A stretch of 21,276 nucleotides of DNA from the NCBI GenBank assembly GCA_001825115.1, contig MHUY01000037.1, forward strand, positions 11,899-33,174. The letters are read 5' to 3'. This document shows, piece after piece, positions 1 through 6,358 of this stretch (positions are counted from its first letter, which is position 1; the number at the start of each line of letters is the position of its first letter). A program made the translations under genes and the position numbers. The notes beneath the pieces are model-generated. The model had not been told where the DNA came from. It searched no databases and saw nothing but the letters and a program-made list of their open reading frames with translations. The stretch comes from Candidatus Yonathbacteria bacterium RIFOXYC2_FULL_47_9. GTDB taxonomy: Bacteria; Patescibacteriota; Minisyncoccia; Phycocordibacterales; UBA1550.

Positions 1-20
1 ACCGAAAAGCGCAGTACTAT

Positions 21-494
21 TTAGATTTTTGCTTCGATTTTAATATCTACAGGCAAGCTACTTATTTCGTGAAAGTCTTTACCTTCTTTGATTTTCAAAA
101 GAAAACGATACTCGCCAGGAGTTGTGACTGGTAGACCATTCATTTTAGTCCTAAAACGTAACCTTTTCATTCCTTTTGGGAAAAGAATTTTAAATTGTCC
201 GTCTTTTATGATTTTGTTTTTAGGATCTAAAAACGTTAGTGTTGCATCAACTTCTAGATTACTAGTATTAACACCTCGTCTTTGGAAAAATGAGACTATC
301 TCAAATTTTATAGGAATAGTAGATATTTCAGTAGTGCCTTCTTTTGATACTGGAGCTACTTGGGGGACAGAGGAGATACTCAATTGCTCAACTATGTTTA
401 GTAGAGAAATATTGTTTGTTTCGTTATCTATTAAAGCGGTCTCGCATAAGACTGACCATAGGTGCTCAATTTTATTATTTTCTTTCTCGTTCAT
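21..494 (-). CDS. DUF6941-like protein of unknown function
   Basis: A 157-residue soluble protein without signal peptide or membrane segment. The N-terminal stretch at residues 10-40, running LWSVLCETALIDNETNNISL and then NIVEQLSI, resembles the start of the DUF6941 family, a beta-rich domain of unknown function; this assignment is from memory of the family pattern and is tentative. The rest alternates short hydrophobic strands with polar turns, consistent with a beta-sandwich. It lies 24 bases after the antitoxin gene on the same strand with no terminator between them, so it is probably the third gene of the toxin-antitoxin transcript. The start ATG at 494 is the only reasonable one; no strong ribosome site precedes it. 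The region is visibly more AT-rich than the genes beyond 1400. Confidence 0.65.
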   Translation of the reverse strand: MNEKENNKIEHLWSVLCETALIDNETNNISLLNIVEQLSISSVPQVAPVSKEGTTEISTIPIKFEIVSFFQRRGVNTSNLEVDATLTFLDPKNKIIKDGQFKILFPKGMKRLRFRTKMNGLPVTTPGEYRFLLKIKEGKDFHEISSLPVDIKIEAKI

Positions 495-518
495 GTTTTT
501 CTATATTTTGATTACTTA

Positions 519-908
519 TTATACAGCTATTTGACCAACGGCAACCGAAACAGGAACTGAATTACTTCTATAATACTCTACGGGACTAAGTTGAGAAGAC
601 GTCCCGTTGCCATCAAAATTAGTCACCGCTGTTGCTCTTGAGTCCCCCATAAAACCAAATCTGGGGAATATAAATTCCGTATCTAGGGCTTTTGCGATTT
701 TATAAAGAAACTCTATGCTTGGAATAACATCCCCTTTTTCAGCACGAGCAACGCTCGGCTGCTGTGTTCCAATCATTTCTGCTAGTTTGGTCTGAGAAAG
801 TTTTGAGTGCAGACGAGCTGCGGTAATTAGACCACCAATTTTAATAGCTATTTTTTCCTTATCGGATAAATTTACATTATTTTCCTTAAAGTATTTCTTG
901 AAGTCCAT
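519..908 (-). CDS. XRE-family antitoxin (HigA-like)
   Basis: A 129-residue protein with a helix-turn-helix domain at about residues 22-82. The recognisable XRE pattern runs GGLITAARLHSKLSQTKLAE, then MIGTQQPSVARAEKG and SIEFLYKIAKALD. It should bind its own promoter and neutralise the toxin encoded just upstream. I chose ATG 908 rather than the in-frame GTG at 935 because it gives the normal short N-terminus; this start lies inside the last 23 bases of the toxin gene, so translation is probably coupled, and no Shine-Dalgarno site is visible. The C-terminal tail after residue 83 is Ser/Thr/Asn/Val-rich and does not look like a standard HigA tail; it may be the toxin-binding segment. Toxin-first order is typical of higBA loci. 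Confidence 0.85.
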   Translation of the reverse strand: MDFKKYFKENNVNLSDKEKIAIKIGGLITAARLHSKLSQTKLAEMIGTQQPSVARAEKGDVIPSIEFLYKIAKALDTEFIFPRFGFMGDSRATAVTNFDGNGTSSQLSPVEYYRSNSVPVSVAVGQIAV

Positions 909-1293
909 TTTGTTTATATTGATTAAGAAATTCACGCACCCTAACTCTCGCCGTATCCATATTTTGCCCTCTTATCCCCTGATCCTTCTTTTTGAAACCG
1001 TACAGAACATAAAAAATTGGAAATTTATTATTTGAGACAATGCACCCCAAAAGTCTTATTTCGTTTTTAGAAAGATGAAATTTGAGTTCCCACATACTTT
1101 CTTCGTTTTTTACTTTTTGAATATACTTCAGATCTTTTGCGTTCTCGATTGGTACCGAGACATAGTGCCCTATTTTATCTCCTAGGGACTCAAAGAGGAA
1201 CGGCTCTTTGAGTCGAATTTTCTTTAGTAGATCTTTTTCAACCCTGCAGGTACCATCGCTATTTTCCCAGAACTCTACTGCCCAATAAGCCAT
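886..1293 (-). CDS. RelE/HigB-superfamily toxin (Gp49-like)
   Basis: A 135-residue protein whose C-terminal two thirds match the Gp49/HigB pattern: MWELKFHLSKNEIRLLG at residues 67-83, the strand FPIFYVLYGFKKKDQGI at 91-107, and a closing helix with ARVRVREFL at 115-123. The FKKK run is the basic patch usual in these ribosome-dependent or related mRNA interferases. The open frame extends upstream to 1389, but ATG 1293 is chosen because the family domain starts there and because the promoter and operator repeats (1322-1365) occupy the upstream part. It overlaps the antitoxin by 23 bases. HigB family membership is inferred from sequence pattern and context; the catalytic residues are not firmly identified. 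Confidence 0.82.
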   Translation of the reverse strand: MAYWAVEFWENSDGTCRVEKDLLKKIRLKEPFLFESLGDKIGHYVSVPIENAKDLKYIQKVKNEESMWELKFHLSKNEIRLLGCIVSNNKFPIFYVLYGFKKKDQGIRGQNMDTARVRVREFLNQYKQNGLQEIL

Positions 1294-1321
1294 TTTTTTG
1301 TAATTTATCGACCTTTTGATA

Positions 1322-1355
1322 ATAACACATACGTTATGTATAACAAATCCGTTAT
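1322..1355. promoter_or_regulatory. Tandem inverted-repeat operator of the toxin-antitoxin operon
   Basis: Two copies of ATAAC-N6-GTTAT, at 1322-1337 and 1340-1355, are separated by two bases. All four 5-base arms are exact, and the inner pair GTTAT-GT-ATAAC is itself a palindrome. The repeats cover the -10 hexamer and most of the spacer of the toxin promoter, where an XRE dimer pair would block RNA polymerase. Binding is inferred. Confidence 0.7.
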
Positions 1356-1365
1356 AGTAAGTCAA
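1337..1365 (-). promoter_or_regulatory. Promoter of the toxin-antitoxin operon
   Basis: On the minus strand, -35 TTGACT (1365-1360), a 17-base spacer and -10 TATACA (1342-1337). The predicted leader to the toxin ATG at 1293 is about 37 bases. Confidence 0.75.
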
Positions 1366-1374
1366 GCCTAACAA

Positions 1375-1405
1375 AAACCCCCGCAACATACCGCCGCGGG
1401 GGTTT
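1375..1405 (-). terminator. Rho-independent terminator
   Basis: A perfect 10-base stem (1375-1384 with 1396-1405, AAACCCCCGC) with an 11-base loop is followed on the minus strand by a T run. It ends the 1415-1807 transcript, immediately before the toxin promoter. Confidence 0.85.
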
Positions 1406-1414
1406 AAAAATTAT

Positions 1415-1807
1415 TCAACTTTTCTGAATACGCCAAACGAACTGATGGGTACGCGCAATTCGCAAGACATCTTTACCGTACGGACCAAACACGCTCATTC
1501 CGTAAGGCATCTTGTGAAAACGATCAAATCGCTTAATGAGATGCTCGAGCGCGATGCTGGACCTGAAGTACTCCTGCTCATAGAGCATCCCTTTTACTCC
1601 CCACAAATTAAAACCAGCGATGACCCCCTGCTTCTTTTTCGGATGAATATCCTTTAGGATATCGAATTGTTTTGAAACCACCACTTCGCGCGTACGAGAA
1701 TCGCGCAAGAGTACCTGCAAGCAACACAGCCTTTCGTCGTAGCGAAGATGTGGGCGAAACCTGCCAAAAAGACAGCGATCCTGAACAGACGATTCTGAAG
1801 ACTTCAT
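1415..1807 (-). CDS. Hypothetical protein
   Basis: A 130-residue basic soluble protein that I do not recognise. It has no signal peptide or membrane segment. A central block with hydrophobic strands (residues 25-50), a VIAGFNLWGVKGMLY segment (62-76) and a helix with HLIKRFDRFHKMPYG (89-103) suggests a small mixed alpha/beta fold. The gene looks genuine because ATG 1807 is preceded by a strong AAGGAG site seven bases away, and it is closed by a good terminator at 1375-1405. It is monocistronic and diverges from the Ala/Glu-rich gene at 1907. Confidence 0.7.
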   Translation of the reverse strand: MKSSESSVQDRCLFGRFRPHLRYDERLCCLQVLLRDSRTREVVVSKQFDILKDIHPKKKQGVIAGFNLWGVKGMLYEQEYFRSSIALEHLIKRFDRFHKMPYGMSVFGPYGKDVLRIARTHQFVWRIQKS

Positions 1808-1877
1808 GTGTATCTCCTTAAGAAATTAGGTTCAAAATGGACTCCTGGGGCCACCATACCACAAATATTTAATATAG

Positions 1878-1885
1878 AGTATACT
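1878..1885. promoter_or_regulatory. Possible shared -10 for divergent transcription
   Basis: The palindrome AGTATACT presents TATACT on both strands (1880-1885 plus, 1883-1878 minus) between the divergent genes at 1807 and 1907. No convincing -35 is seen for either direction, so this is tentative. Confidence 0.4.
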
Positions 1886-1906
1886 ATTAGGGAACAATAA
1901 ATTTTC

Positions 1907-2995
1907 ATGCAAAACGAAGATTCTACCAACGACACCAAGAGTTCCAATGAACCTGACGTCTCCTTAAGAGCAAAGGGTATCATCCGAACGATGCAAAAAG
2001 ATATTTCTGAGGCAAGAAAAAATCAGGATATTTCTTTTCCACAAACTGCAGGTCAGTCCACCGAAACCGAGACGGATCTTTTAACTACCGTATGGTCAAA
2101 AGTTTCAGGAAAAGAACACGACGAAAAAGAGGAAGCTGCCCTACTTGAAGCAGAACAAGCTCAACGAGCGGCCGAGGCACAGGCGGCTGCTGTTGTTGTA
2201 GCAGAAGAAGCGCGTATGCGCGCAATAGAGACAGCAGAGGCTGAGCAGGTTCAACAAGAAGAAACCCCAATACAGACAGAAGAGGAGATCATACCTGCCG
2301 TAGAAGAGGCAGAACAACCTGAAGCAGAGGCAGTCCCCTCCCCTCAGGCAGAGGTTGCACATGAGGACACGGAACCCTCAATATCCCTCGAGGAAACCGC
2401 TGCAAGAGACCGGGCCATAGCAATTGCATCAACTAAAGCTGCTGCGATTATGGCAACACACGAGAAAGCATTGTCGGGAACTGCAGCCGAAGCTGCTGCG
2501 ATTATTGAGGAAAAAGAAAAAATAAGAACGACAATAGCCGGAATTATCAAAGAGGAAGAAAAAGCTCTTGATGAGATCACCAAACTCGTTGAAAAAGAAG
2601 AGCGTGCACGGGCTGAAGCAATCAAAGCTGAAGCTCTACAAAAAAGAGCTCGCGCAGAAGTAGCTGCTGACCTAGCGGAAGCTACTTCGATCAAAGAACA
2701 AGGTGAGGCTGCGGCAGCAGAGGCACTTGCAAAAAAGGAACGGACAGAAGCTGAAGCAGCAGAGATCCTTGCAAAGAAAGAACGTGAGCTCGCTAACGAA
2801 GCACTTAAAACAGAGGCTCAGGAAATCCTTGCCGCGGATGAGCAAGTACGGATTGCGATAGAAGCAGCCACAAGAGAGGTTAGTTTATTGCAAAACCAAG
2901 CTCGTTCTGAAGCTGAAGCAATAACCCAAACCCAAGAGACAGCCCGCGAGGCAGAGGCAGCTGAAGTTACTGCTATCGAAAAAGGAGCTCGCTAA
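1907..2995 (+). CDS. Ala/Glu-rich coiled-coil protein
   Basis: A 362-residue protein dominated by Ala, Glu, Lys and Arg. Residues 1-70 are mixed polar sequence; residues 72-170 are strongly acidic; residues 170-362 form a nearly uninterrupted predicted helix with repeated segments such as KERTEAEAAEILAKKEREL. There is no signal peptide, no transmembrane segment and no catalytic motif. The composition resembles TolA stalks, ATP synthase b-type stalks or spacer proteins, but no specific family can be claimed and a homology search would be confused by low complexity. The ATG at 1907 has a poor ribosome site. It ends before a perfect 14-base hairpin. A scaffold or envelope-spacer role is a guess. 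Confidence 0.75.
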   Translation: MQNEDSTNDTKSSNEPDVSLRAKGIIRTMQKDISEARKNQDISFPQTAGQSTETETDLLTTVWSKVSGKEHDEKEEAALLEAEQAQRAAEAQAAAVVVAEEARMRAIETAEAEQVQQEETPIQTEEEIIPAVEEAEQPEAEAVPSPQAEVAHEDTEPSISLEETAARDRAIAIASTKAAAIMATHEKALSGTAAEAAAIIEEKEKIRTTIAGIIKEEEKALDEITKLVEKEERARAEAIKAEALQKRARAEVAADLAEATSIKEQGEAAAAEALAKKERTEAEAAEILAKKERELANEALKTEAQEILAADEQVRIAIEAATREVSLLQNQARSEAEAITQTQETAREAEAAEVTAIEKGAR

Positions 2996-3018
2996 TAAAT
3001 ACCGTACGTCGCAAATAA

Positions 3019-3050
3019 AAATCCCCCTGATGGTATCATCAGGGGGATTT
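3019..3050. terminator. Bidirectional terminator between convergent genes
   Basis: A perfect 14-base stem (3019-3032 with 3037-3050) closes a GTAT loop. The flanks give T-rich tails in both directions (ATTT on plus, ATTTTTATTT on minus), so it can serve both the gene ending at 2995 and the one ending at 3106. Confidence 0.9.
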
Positions 3051-3105
3051 GATCTAAAAATTTATTCTTATTTTAGGTAAGGCAAATGATTCTTGTGACA
3101 CGGAA

Positions 3106-4086
3106 CTAAAGTACAAACTGACGATCCTCTAAAATGCGGAGTATCGCCTTCACATCACGAACATAGGGTACTTTCCCAGGATCAAGCCCAGAATTGCGTA
3201 ACCCAGTCGGACCCATGTTATATGCCGCGAGTCCATATGACTTGTCACCCTTGCCATAGCGGTAGACATAATCAGTGAATACACGAACACCACCAAAGAT
3301 ATTCTCACGAGGGTCAAAGATACTCTTGACGCCATATTGTTGTGCGGTAGGTGGCTGCAACTGCATCAGTCCAAGACAAGGTACACGGGCTTTTGATACG
3401 GCGCGTGGATCACCTTGTGATTCCTGGAGTATGATGGCAAGAATTTCAAGCGCAGAAAACTTATTTCCTTCAATTTTGACGGCATCAACAATGATGCTAC
3501 CGTAATGCTTGCGAACACATTCCGCGCGAGCGATGAGGCGGTCATCTTTGTTTTTGATACGTGCCCCAACGAGCAGACAGTTAACATTTTTGTGAGCTGT
3601 TGTTTTTGCGCGAATTGATTCGTGGGATTCAGATGAATGGGTTTTTGTAAAAAGCGTTTTCTGAGAAGCTCCGGCATGGTGACCCGTGAACTTCTTAGAA
3701 GAAGTTTTTGACACGGCCATACACGAATTAGAATTCTTAAGAATGATGCTCTTCCCTGCAAAAATACGATTGACGTTTTTAATGCTGTTACGCTTTGCGA
3801 GAGCACGAATGGTGTCATTCGTATGTTTTGCAATTTTTGTGAGCGTGTCACCTTTTTTAATGACATACTCACACGAACCAACTTCGGTTACTGCGGTCGG
3901 TATAACCTGAACAAATTCGGGCGCCGTGGTTATTACCCCGTGCGTCACTTGAGAATACTCCACAGAAGATGAAGCCTTGATACCCTGAATGATCAGTGGT
4001 ATGTACAACCCTATCACCAAAAGAATTACCGTCGTAAGCAGAAATGCGCCGATCTTACGGTCACGTCTCTTTCCTTTGCTTTCCAT
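3106..4086 (-). CDS. Membrane-anchored LysM + lytic transglycosylase
   Basis: A 326-residue peptidoglycan-cleaving enzyme. A basic N-terminus and a transmembrane segment (residues 12-34) place the rest outside the membrane. A LysM domain follows (73-117: CEYVIKKGDTLTKIAKHTND, closing with IFAGKSIIL), then a Ser/Lys/His-rich linker, then a family-1-like SLT domain (about 205-315). The likely catalytic Glu222 lies in ILQESQGDP, followed by the typical GLMQLQPPTA and YGLAAYNMGP motifs. Four or more Cys residues (72, 122, 170, 190, 237) in an exported protein may form disulfides. Start ATG 4086 is chosen because AAGGAGG lies just upstream; an in-frame ATG at 4107 would precede that site. It is transcribed alone from a consensus promoter (4169-4141). 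Confidence 0.92.
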   Translation of the reverse strand: MESKGKRRDRKIGAFLLTTVILLVIGLYIPLIIQGIKASSSVEYSQVTHGVITTAPEFVQVIPTAVTEVGSCEYVIKKGDTLTKIAKHTNDTIRALAKRNSIKNVNRIFAGKSIILKNSNSCMAVSKTSSKKFTGHHAGASQKTLFTKTHSSESHESIRAKTTAHKNVNCLLVGARIKNKDDRLIARAECVRKHYGSIIVDAVKIEGNKFSALEILAIILQESQGDPRAVSKARVPCLGLMQLQPPTAQQYGVKSIFDPRENIFGGVRVFTDYVYRYGKGDKSYGLAAYNMGPTGLRNSGLDPGKVPYVRDVKAILRILEDRQFVL

Positions 4087-4140
4087 ATACCCTCCTTGTT
4101 GCCACAAGAAACATTTGATGTAAAAGAACTATAAGAGCGT

Positions 4141-4169
4141 AGGATACACTGTTTTGTGACTATTGTCAA
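4141..4169 (-). promoter_or_regulatory. Promoter of the lytic transglycosylase gene
   Basis: Minus strand: consensus -35 TTGACA (4169-4164), a 17-base spacer and -10 TATCCT (4146-4141). The leader to ATG 4086 is about 48 bases and includes the AAGGAGG ribosome site. Confidence 0.8.
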
Positions 4170-4178
4170 ACGCTTACC

Positions 4179-4187
4179 TGTTATAAT
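4179..4187 (+). promoter_or_regulatory. Extended -10 promoter of the 4267 gene
   Basis: TGTTATAAT is a perfect extended -10 (TGnTATAAT). It lies 10 bases from the -35 of the divergent transglycosylase promoter, so the two promoters share a compact region. The leader would be about 72 bases. A second, weaker candidate is TTGACA at 4197 with a poor -10. Confidence 0.6.
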
Positions 4188-4266
4188 TTGACCATCTTGA
4201 CATAACCGCAATAACGGCGTAGGGTGAACACAGGTCACTTCTTTTTATTCCTTTCAGGAGGTAACA

Positions 4267-4881
4267 ATGGACACCACGAATATTGCCCCGCTCAAAGCAG
4301 TTTTACAGAACAAGCTTCTTATTCAATACGGCGGGTTATGTAGCGAACCGCTTACCAAAGCGAGCTTCCCCCACGAACTCTGGGATGGACTTGCTTCCTT
4401 TGTGCAGCAAAACAAGGGTAATTCGCTCATTCAAGACGCTATGGTCAACCTCAGGCATGGGGGTCTCATCCCTCGTGTATTTCTGATCCTTTCCGTACTT
4501 TACGGATCCTATAGCTATCAGCCCGACAAGCCTCATATCCTCAAGGACTTCATCAATATGCTCGACGAAGACCTCGACGAAACGGAGTTGCGGGTCTGTG
4601 AGTATGCAGAAGGGCAGACTAGCGCTTTTTTTCCCGAGCTCTATGTGGTGTGGCAAAATATCCGCCAAGTCTACGGTGCAGCAGAATTCAGTCTTACGGT
4701 GTTGCCGCACACCCCCTACCATGCATATTCCCTCTTTGTACTCAACCGCCCCAAAAGCCTCGATGGAAACCTGCGGCACGCAGCACTTTTTGGGGAATTA
4801 TCTGTTTTGCATCACCAAATGCAGACAATCTCCGCCAATATGAAACCTGGAACAAAGCCTCATTTGACGATCGTAAAATAA
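4267..4881 (+). CDS. Hypothetical protein
   Basis: A 204-residue soluble protein that I do not recognise. It is probably mostly helical, with a hydrophobic helix at residues 69-83 (IPRVFLILSVLYGSY) that is too polar at its ends to be a clear membrane anchor. No catalytic motif stands out. ATG 4267 has a very strong AGGAGG site five bases upstream, and the gene ends 13 bases before a good terminator, so it is certainly an expressed unit. It is the first of a series of short, separately transcribed genes of unknown function (4267-6226). Confidence 0.75.
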   Translation: MDTTNIAPLKAVLQNKLLIQYGGLCSEPLTKASFPHELWDGLASFVQQNKGNSLIQDAMVNLRHGGLIPRVFLILSVLYGSYSYQPDKPHILKDFINMLDEDLDETELRVCEYAEGQTSAFFPELYVVWQNIRQVYGAAEFSLTVLPHTPYHAYSLFVLNRPKSLDGNLRHAALFGELSVLHHQMQTISANMKPGTKPHLTIVK

Positions 4882-4894
4882 TAACAATCATATT

Positions 4895-4923
4895 CCGCCA
4901 GCCCTTCAAGCTGGCGGTTTTTT
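4895..4923 (+). terminator. Rho-independent terminator
   Basis: CCGCCAGC (4895-4902) pairs with GCTGGCGG (4910-4917) around a 7-base loop and is followed by six T. Confidence 0.92.
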
Positions 4924-4924
4924 G

Positions 4925-4952
4925 TTGCATTATCACCTCGTTATGCTAGTCT
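4925..4952 (+). promoter_or_regulatory. Candidate promoter of the 5006 gene
   Basis: TTGCAT (4925-4930), a 16-base spacer and TAGTCT (4947-4952) preceded by TGC (an extended -10 form). The -35 begins two bases after the T run of the preceding terminator. Confidence 0.45.
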
Positions 4953-5005
4953 TTGGCTAGAAAATTCTTGAACATTGCAAGGATTATGTCAACAGGAGCT
5001 GCGCC

Positions 5006-5521
5006 ATGACAAAGATACGAGTACTTATACTTATCCCTCTTATCACCAAAGAAGATAACTTTATATGGGTGCCTCCCAAAGAAGCGGGCCTCCCTTGGTG
5101 GCGATGCATACTTCACGGAAAGAGGCCGGTCAAAAAAAGGGTTTCTATAACCAGCATTAACAGAGGGGTGCGAACATTTTATGAACTTGAACACATCCCC
5201 TCGGTGTTCGACAAAGTAACGCTTCCTGTCGTTGTTCATAATAGTGAGCGCGTAATTTCTTTAGTGGTTACCAAAGTGACACCTCCAAAGAAATTGTCTG
5301 GCCCGTTCTTGATACACACCGCATTCGATCTTGGTTTCCCTCGAGAGCGCATGGAGGTTTGTTCAAGCAAAGACATATCAGGCAACATTGAACCAACGTA
5401 TGCATGGTGGCTTGGACACGGAATGAGATTTACGGAACTATGGAAGGATATTCATTCCGGAAACACAAAAAGGTTGACTGTTTGGTGTAAAGAAAAAACA
5501 ATCCCAAATGAGGCCCGTTGA
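5006..5521 (+). CDS. Hypothetical protein
   Basis: A 171-residue basic protein without recognisable domain. The N-terminus (MTKIRVLILIPLI) is a buried strand rather than a signal peptide, since Lys, Glu and Asp follow at once. Many short beta-type stretches (VTLPVVVHN, VISLVVTKV) and several Trp residues, including WW pairs at about residues 31-32 and 134-135, suggest a compact beta fold. ATG 5006 has AGGAG nine bases upstream. The gene uses a TGA stop, showing that UGA is not recoded in this genome. It has its own promoter and terminator. Confidence 0.72.
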   Translation: MTKIRVLILIPLITKEDNFIWVPPKEAGLPWWRCILHGKRPVKKRVSITSINRGVRTFYELEHIPSVFDKVTLPVVVHNSERVISLVVTKVTPPKKLSGPFLIHTAFDLGFPRERMEVCSSKDISGNIEPTYAWWLGHGMRFTELWKDIHSGNTKRLTVWCKEKTIPNEAR

Positions 5522-5532
5522 TGCCCCACTCA

Positions 5533-5564
5533 AAAGCTGCATGATTCGTTCATGCAGCTTTTTT
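5533..5564 (+). terminator. Rho-independent terminator
   Basis: A 12-base perfect stem (5533-5544 with 5550-5561, AAAGCTGCATGA) with a 5-base loop, ending in a six-T run. Confidence 0.93.
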
Positions 5565-5603
5565 ACTATCTCTTAATAGTTTTAACGCAAAGCCATTTCC
5601 CTA

Positions 5604-5632
5604 TTGAACTTTTTAAATATGAGGAATATACT
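5604..5632 (+). promoter_or_regulatory. Promoter of the 5693 gene
   Basis: TTGAAC (5604-5609), exactly 17 bases, then TATACT (5627-5632). It predicts a leader of about 54 bases, which contains alternating GTTGT/ACAAC arms. Confidence 0.75.
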
Positions 5633-5692
5633 TTTAGACAGTTGTACCACAACGATAGTTGTTCACAATATTCTCACAACCAGGAGATTGTT

Positions 5693-5917
5693 ATGGGCGC
5701 AGAAATGAATGGTTCACAAGACCAAGAGCAAGAGCTTGAGCAGTATATACGAGGGCAATTCAATGAGATGCAGAGCGACCTCAATAAATGGGGAGCAGGA
5801 GAAGAATTTGGGCACGACCCAAGCTGCGAAGAGCTTGCAATTCATTACATAAAAAGCGGTGGGGCACGCAGATACGCTGAACGACACAACAGAAACACGG
5901 GGGCTGCAGACCTTTAG
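5693..5917 (+). CDS. Small hypothetical protein
   Basis: A 74-residue acidic protein that I do not recognise. The first half is Gln/Glu-rich and helical (DQEQELEQYIRGQFNEMQ); the second half, with CEELAIHYIKSGGARRYAER at residues 44-63, looks like a small helical domain. The open frame begins at 5552, but that ATG lies inside the preceding terminator; ATG 5693 is chosen because AGGAG sits six bases before it. The terminator stem begins three bases after the stop codon. Confidence 0.72.
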   Translation: MGAEMNGSQDQEQELEQYIRGQFNEMQSDLNKWGAGEEFGHDPSCEELAIHYIKSGGARRYAERHNRNTGAADL

Positions 5918-5920
5918 GAC

Positions 5921-5944
5921 AAGCGGGATTATTCCCGCTTTTTT
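5921..5944 (+). terminator. Rho-independent terminator
   Basis: AAGCGGGA (5921-5928) pairs with TCCCGCTT (5933-5940) around TTAT and runs into T's to 5944. Confidence 0.92.
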
Positions 5945-5954
5945 GTTGCATAAT

Positions 5955-5983
5955 TTGTCTAAAAAACTTATGTGTGTTAGTAT
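5955..5983 (+). promoter_or_regulatory. Promoter of the 6020 gene
   Basis: TTGTCT (5955-5960), 17 bases, TAGTAT (5978-5983). It begins 11 bases after the preceding terminator's T run. Confidence 0.6.
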
Positions 5984-6019
5984 CCAATCTTGTTCTTTCG
6001 TACAAAAAAGGAGTAGCAA

Positions 6020-6226
6020 TTGAGTAACCCTCACCACAACTTTAACGAGTTCAACCGCAAGCAAAAAGCAAAACAGTTGGGACTTTCTGAAGAAACAAGC
6101 TGGATAGGAATGAGCGAACATCTCGCTCATCAATTCACCAATAAACCTCAACAATCAAACACAAGCATTACTGACCGCGCAACAAGGGTCGCTGAGTACG
6201 GAAACCTCGCCCCCATTGCAGCATAA
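6020..6226 (+). CDS. Small hypothetical protein with TTG start
   Basis: A 68-residue polar protein rich in Asn, Gln, Ser and His, with no hydrophobic segment and no recognised domain. It starts at TTG 6020, supported by the AAAAAGGAG ribosome site six bases upstream; the first downstream in-frame ATG would give a much shorter protein. It is short, but its promoter (5955-5983), ribosome site and a following terminator (6253-6280) support it as a real gene. It is the last of four similarly arranged small units. Confidence 0.62.
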   Translation: MSNPHHNFNEFNRKQKAKQLGLSEETSWIGMSEHLAHQFTNKPQQSNTSITDRATRVAEYGNLAPIAA

Positions 6227-6252
6227 ACATATTCAGTAAAAACACCATCACC

Positions 6253-6280
6253 AAGACCACGGAAATATCTGTGGTCTTTT
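6253..6280 (+). terminator. Probable Rho-independent terminator
   Basis: AAGACCAC (6253-6260) pairs with GTGGTCTT (6271-6278) around a 10-base loop; the T tail is short (four T in all). Confidence 0.7.
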
Positions 6281-6284
6281 CACA

Positions 6285-6313
6285 TTCTGTTATATATTTT
6301 ACGGGTGTATACT
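6285..6313 (+). promoter_or_regulatory. Candidate promoter of the 6359 gene
   Basis: TATACT at 6308-6313 is a good -10; the element at the expected -35 place (TTCTGT, 6285-6290) is weak. Confidence 0.4.
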
Positions 6314-6358
6314 ATAAGAAAGGTCGAAATGGAACTTAAGTTTTAGATAAGATCAATC

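Noticed and set aside
2344..2694. 116-codon Ala/Ser-rich open frame on the minus strand
   Set aside because: It is the mirror of the Ala/Glu-rich coding sequence; no ribosome site or domain.
3366..3881. 171-codon open frame on the minus strand inside the transglycosylase gene
   Set aside because: It lies in another frame of a gene with clear LysM and SLT motifs; no independent signal.
5552..5692. N-terminal extension of the 5693 gene from ATG 5552
   Set aside because: The ATG lies inside the preceding terminator and upstream of the TTGAAC/TATACT promoter; ATG 5693 has a proper AGGAG site.
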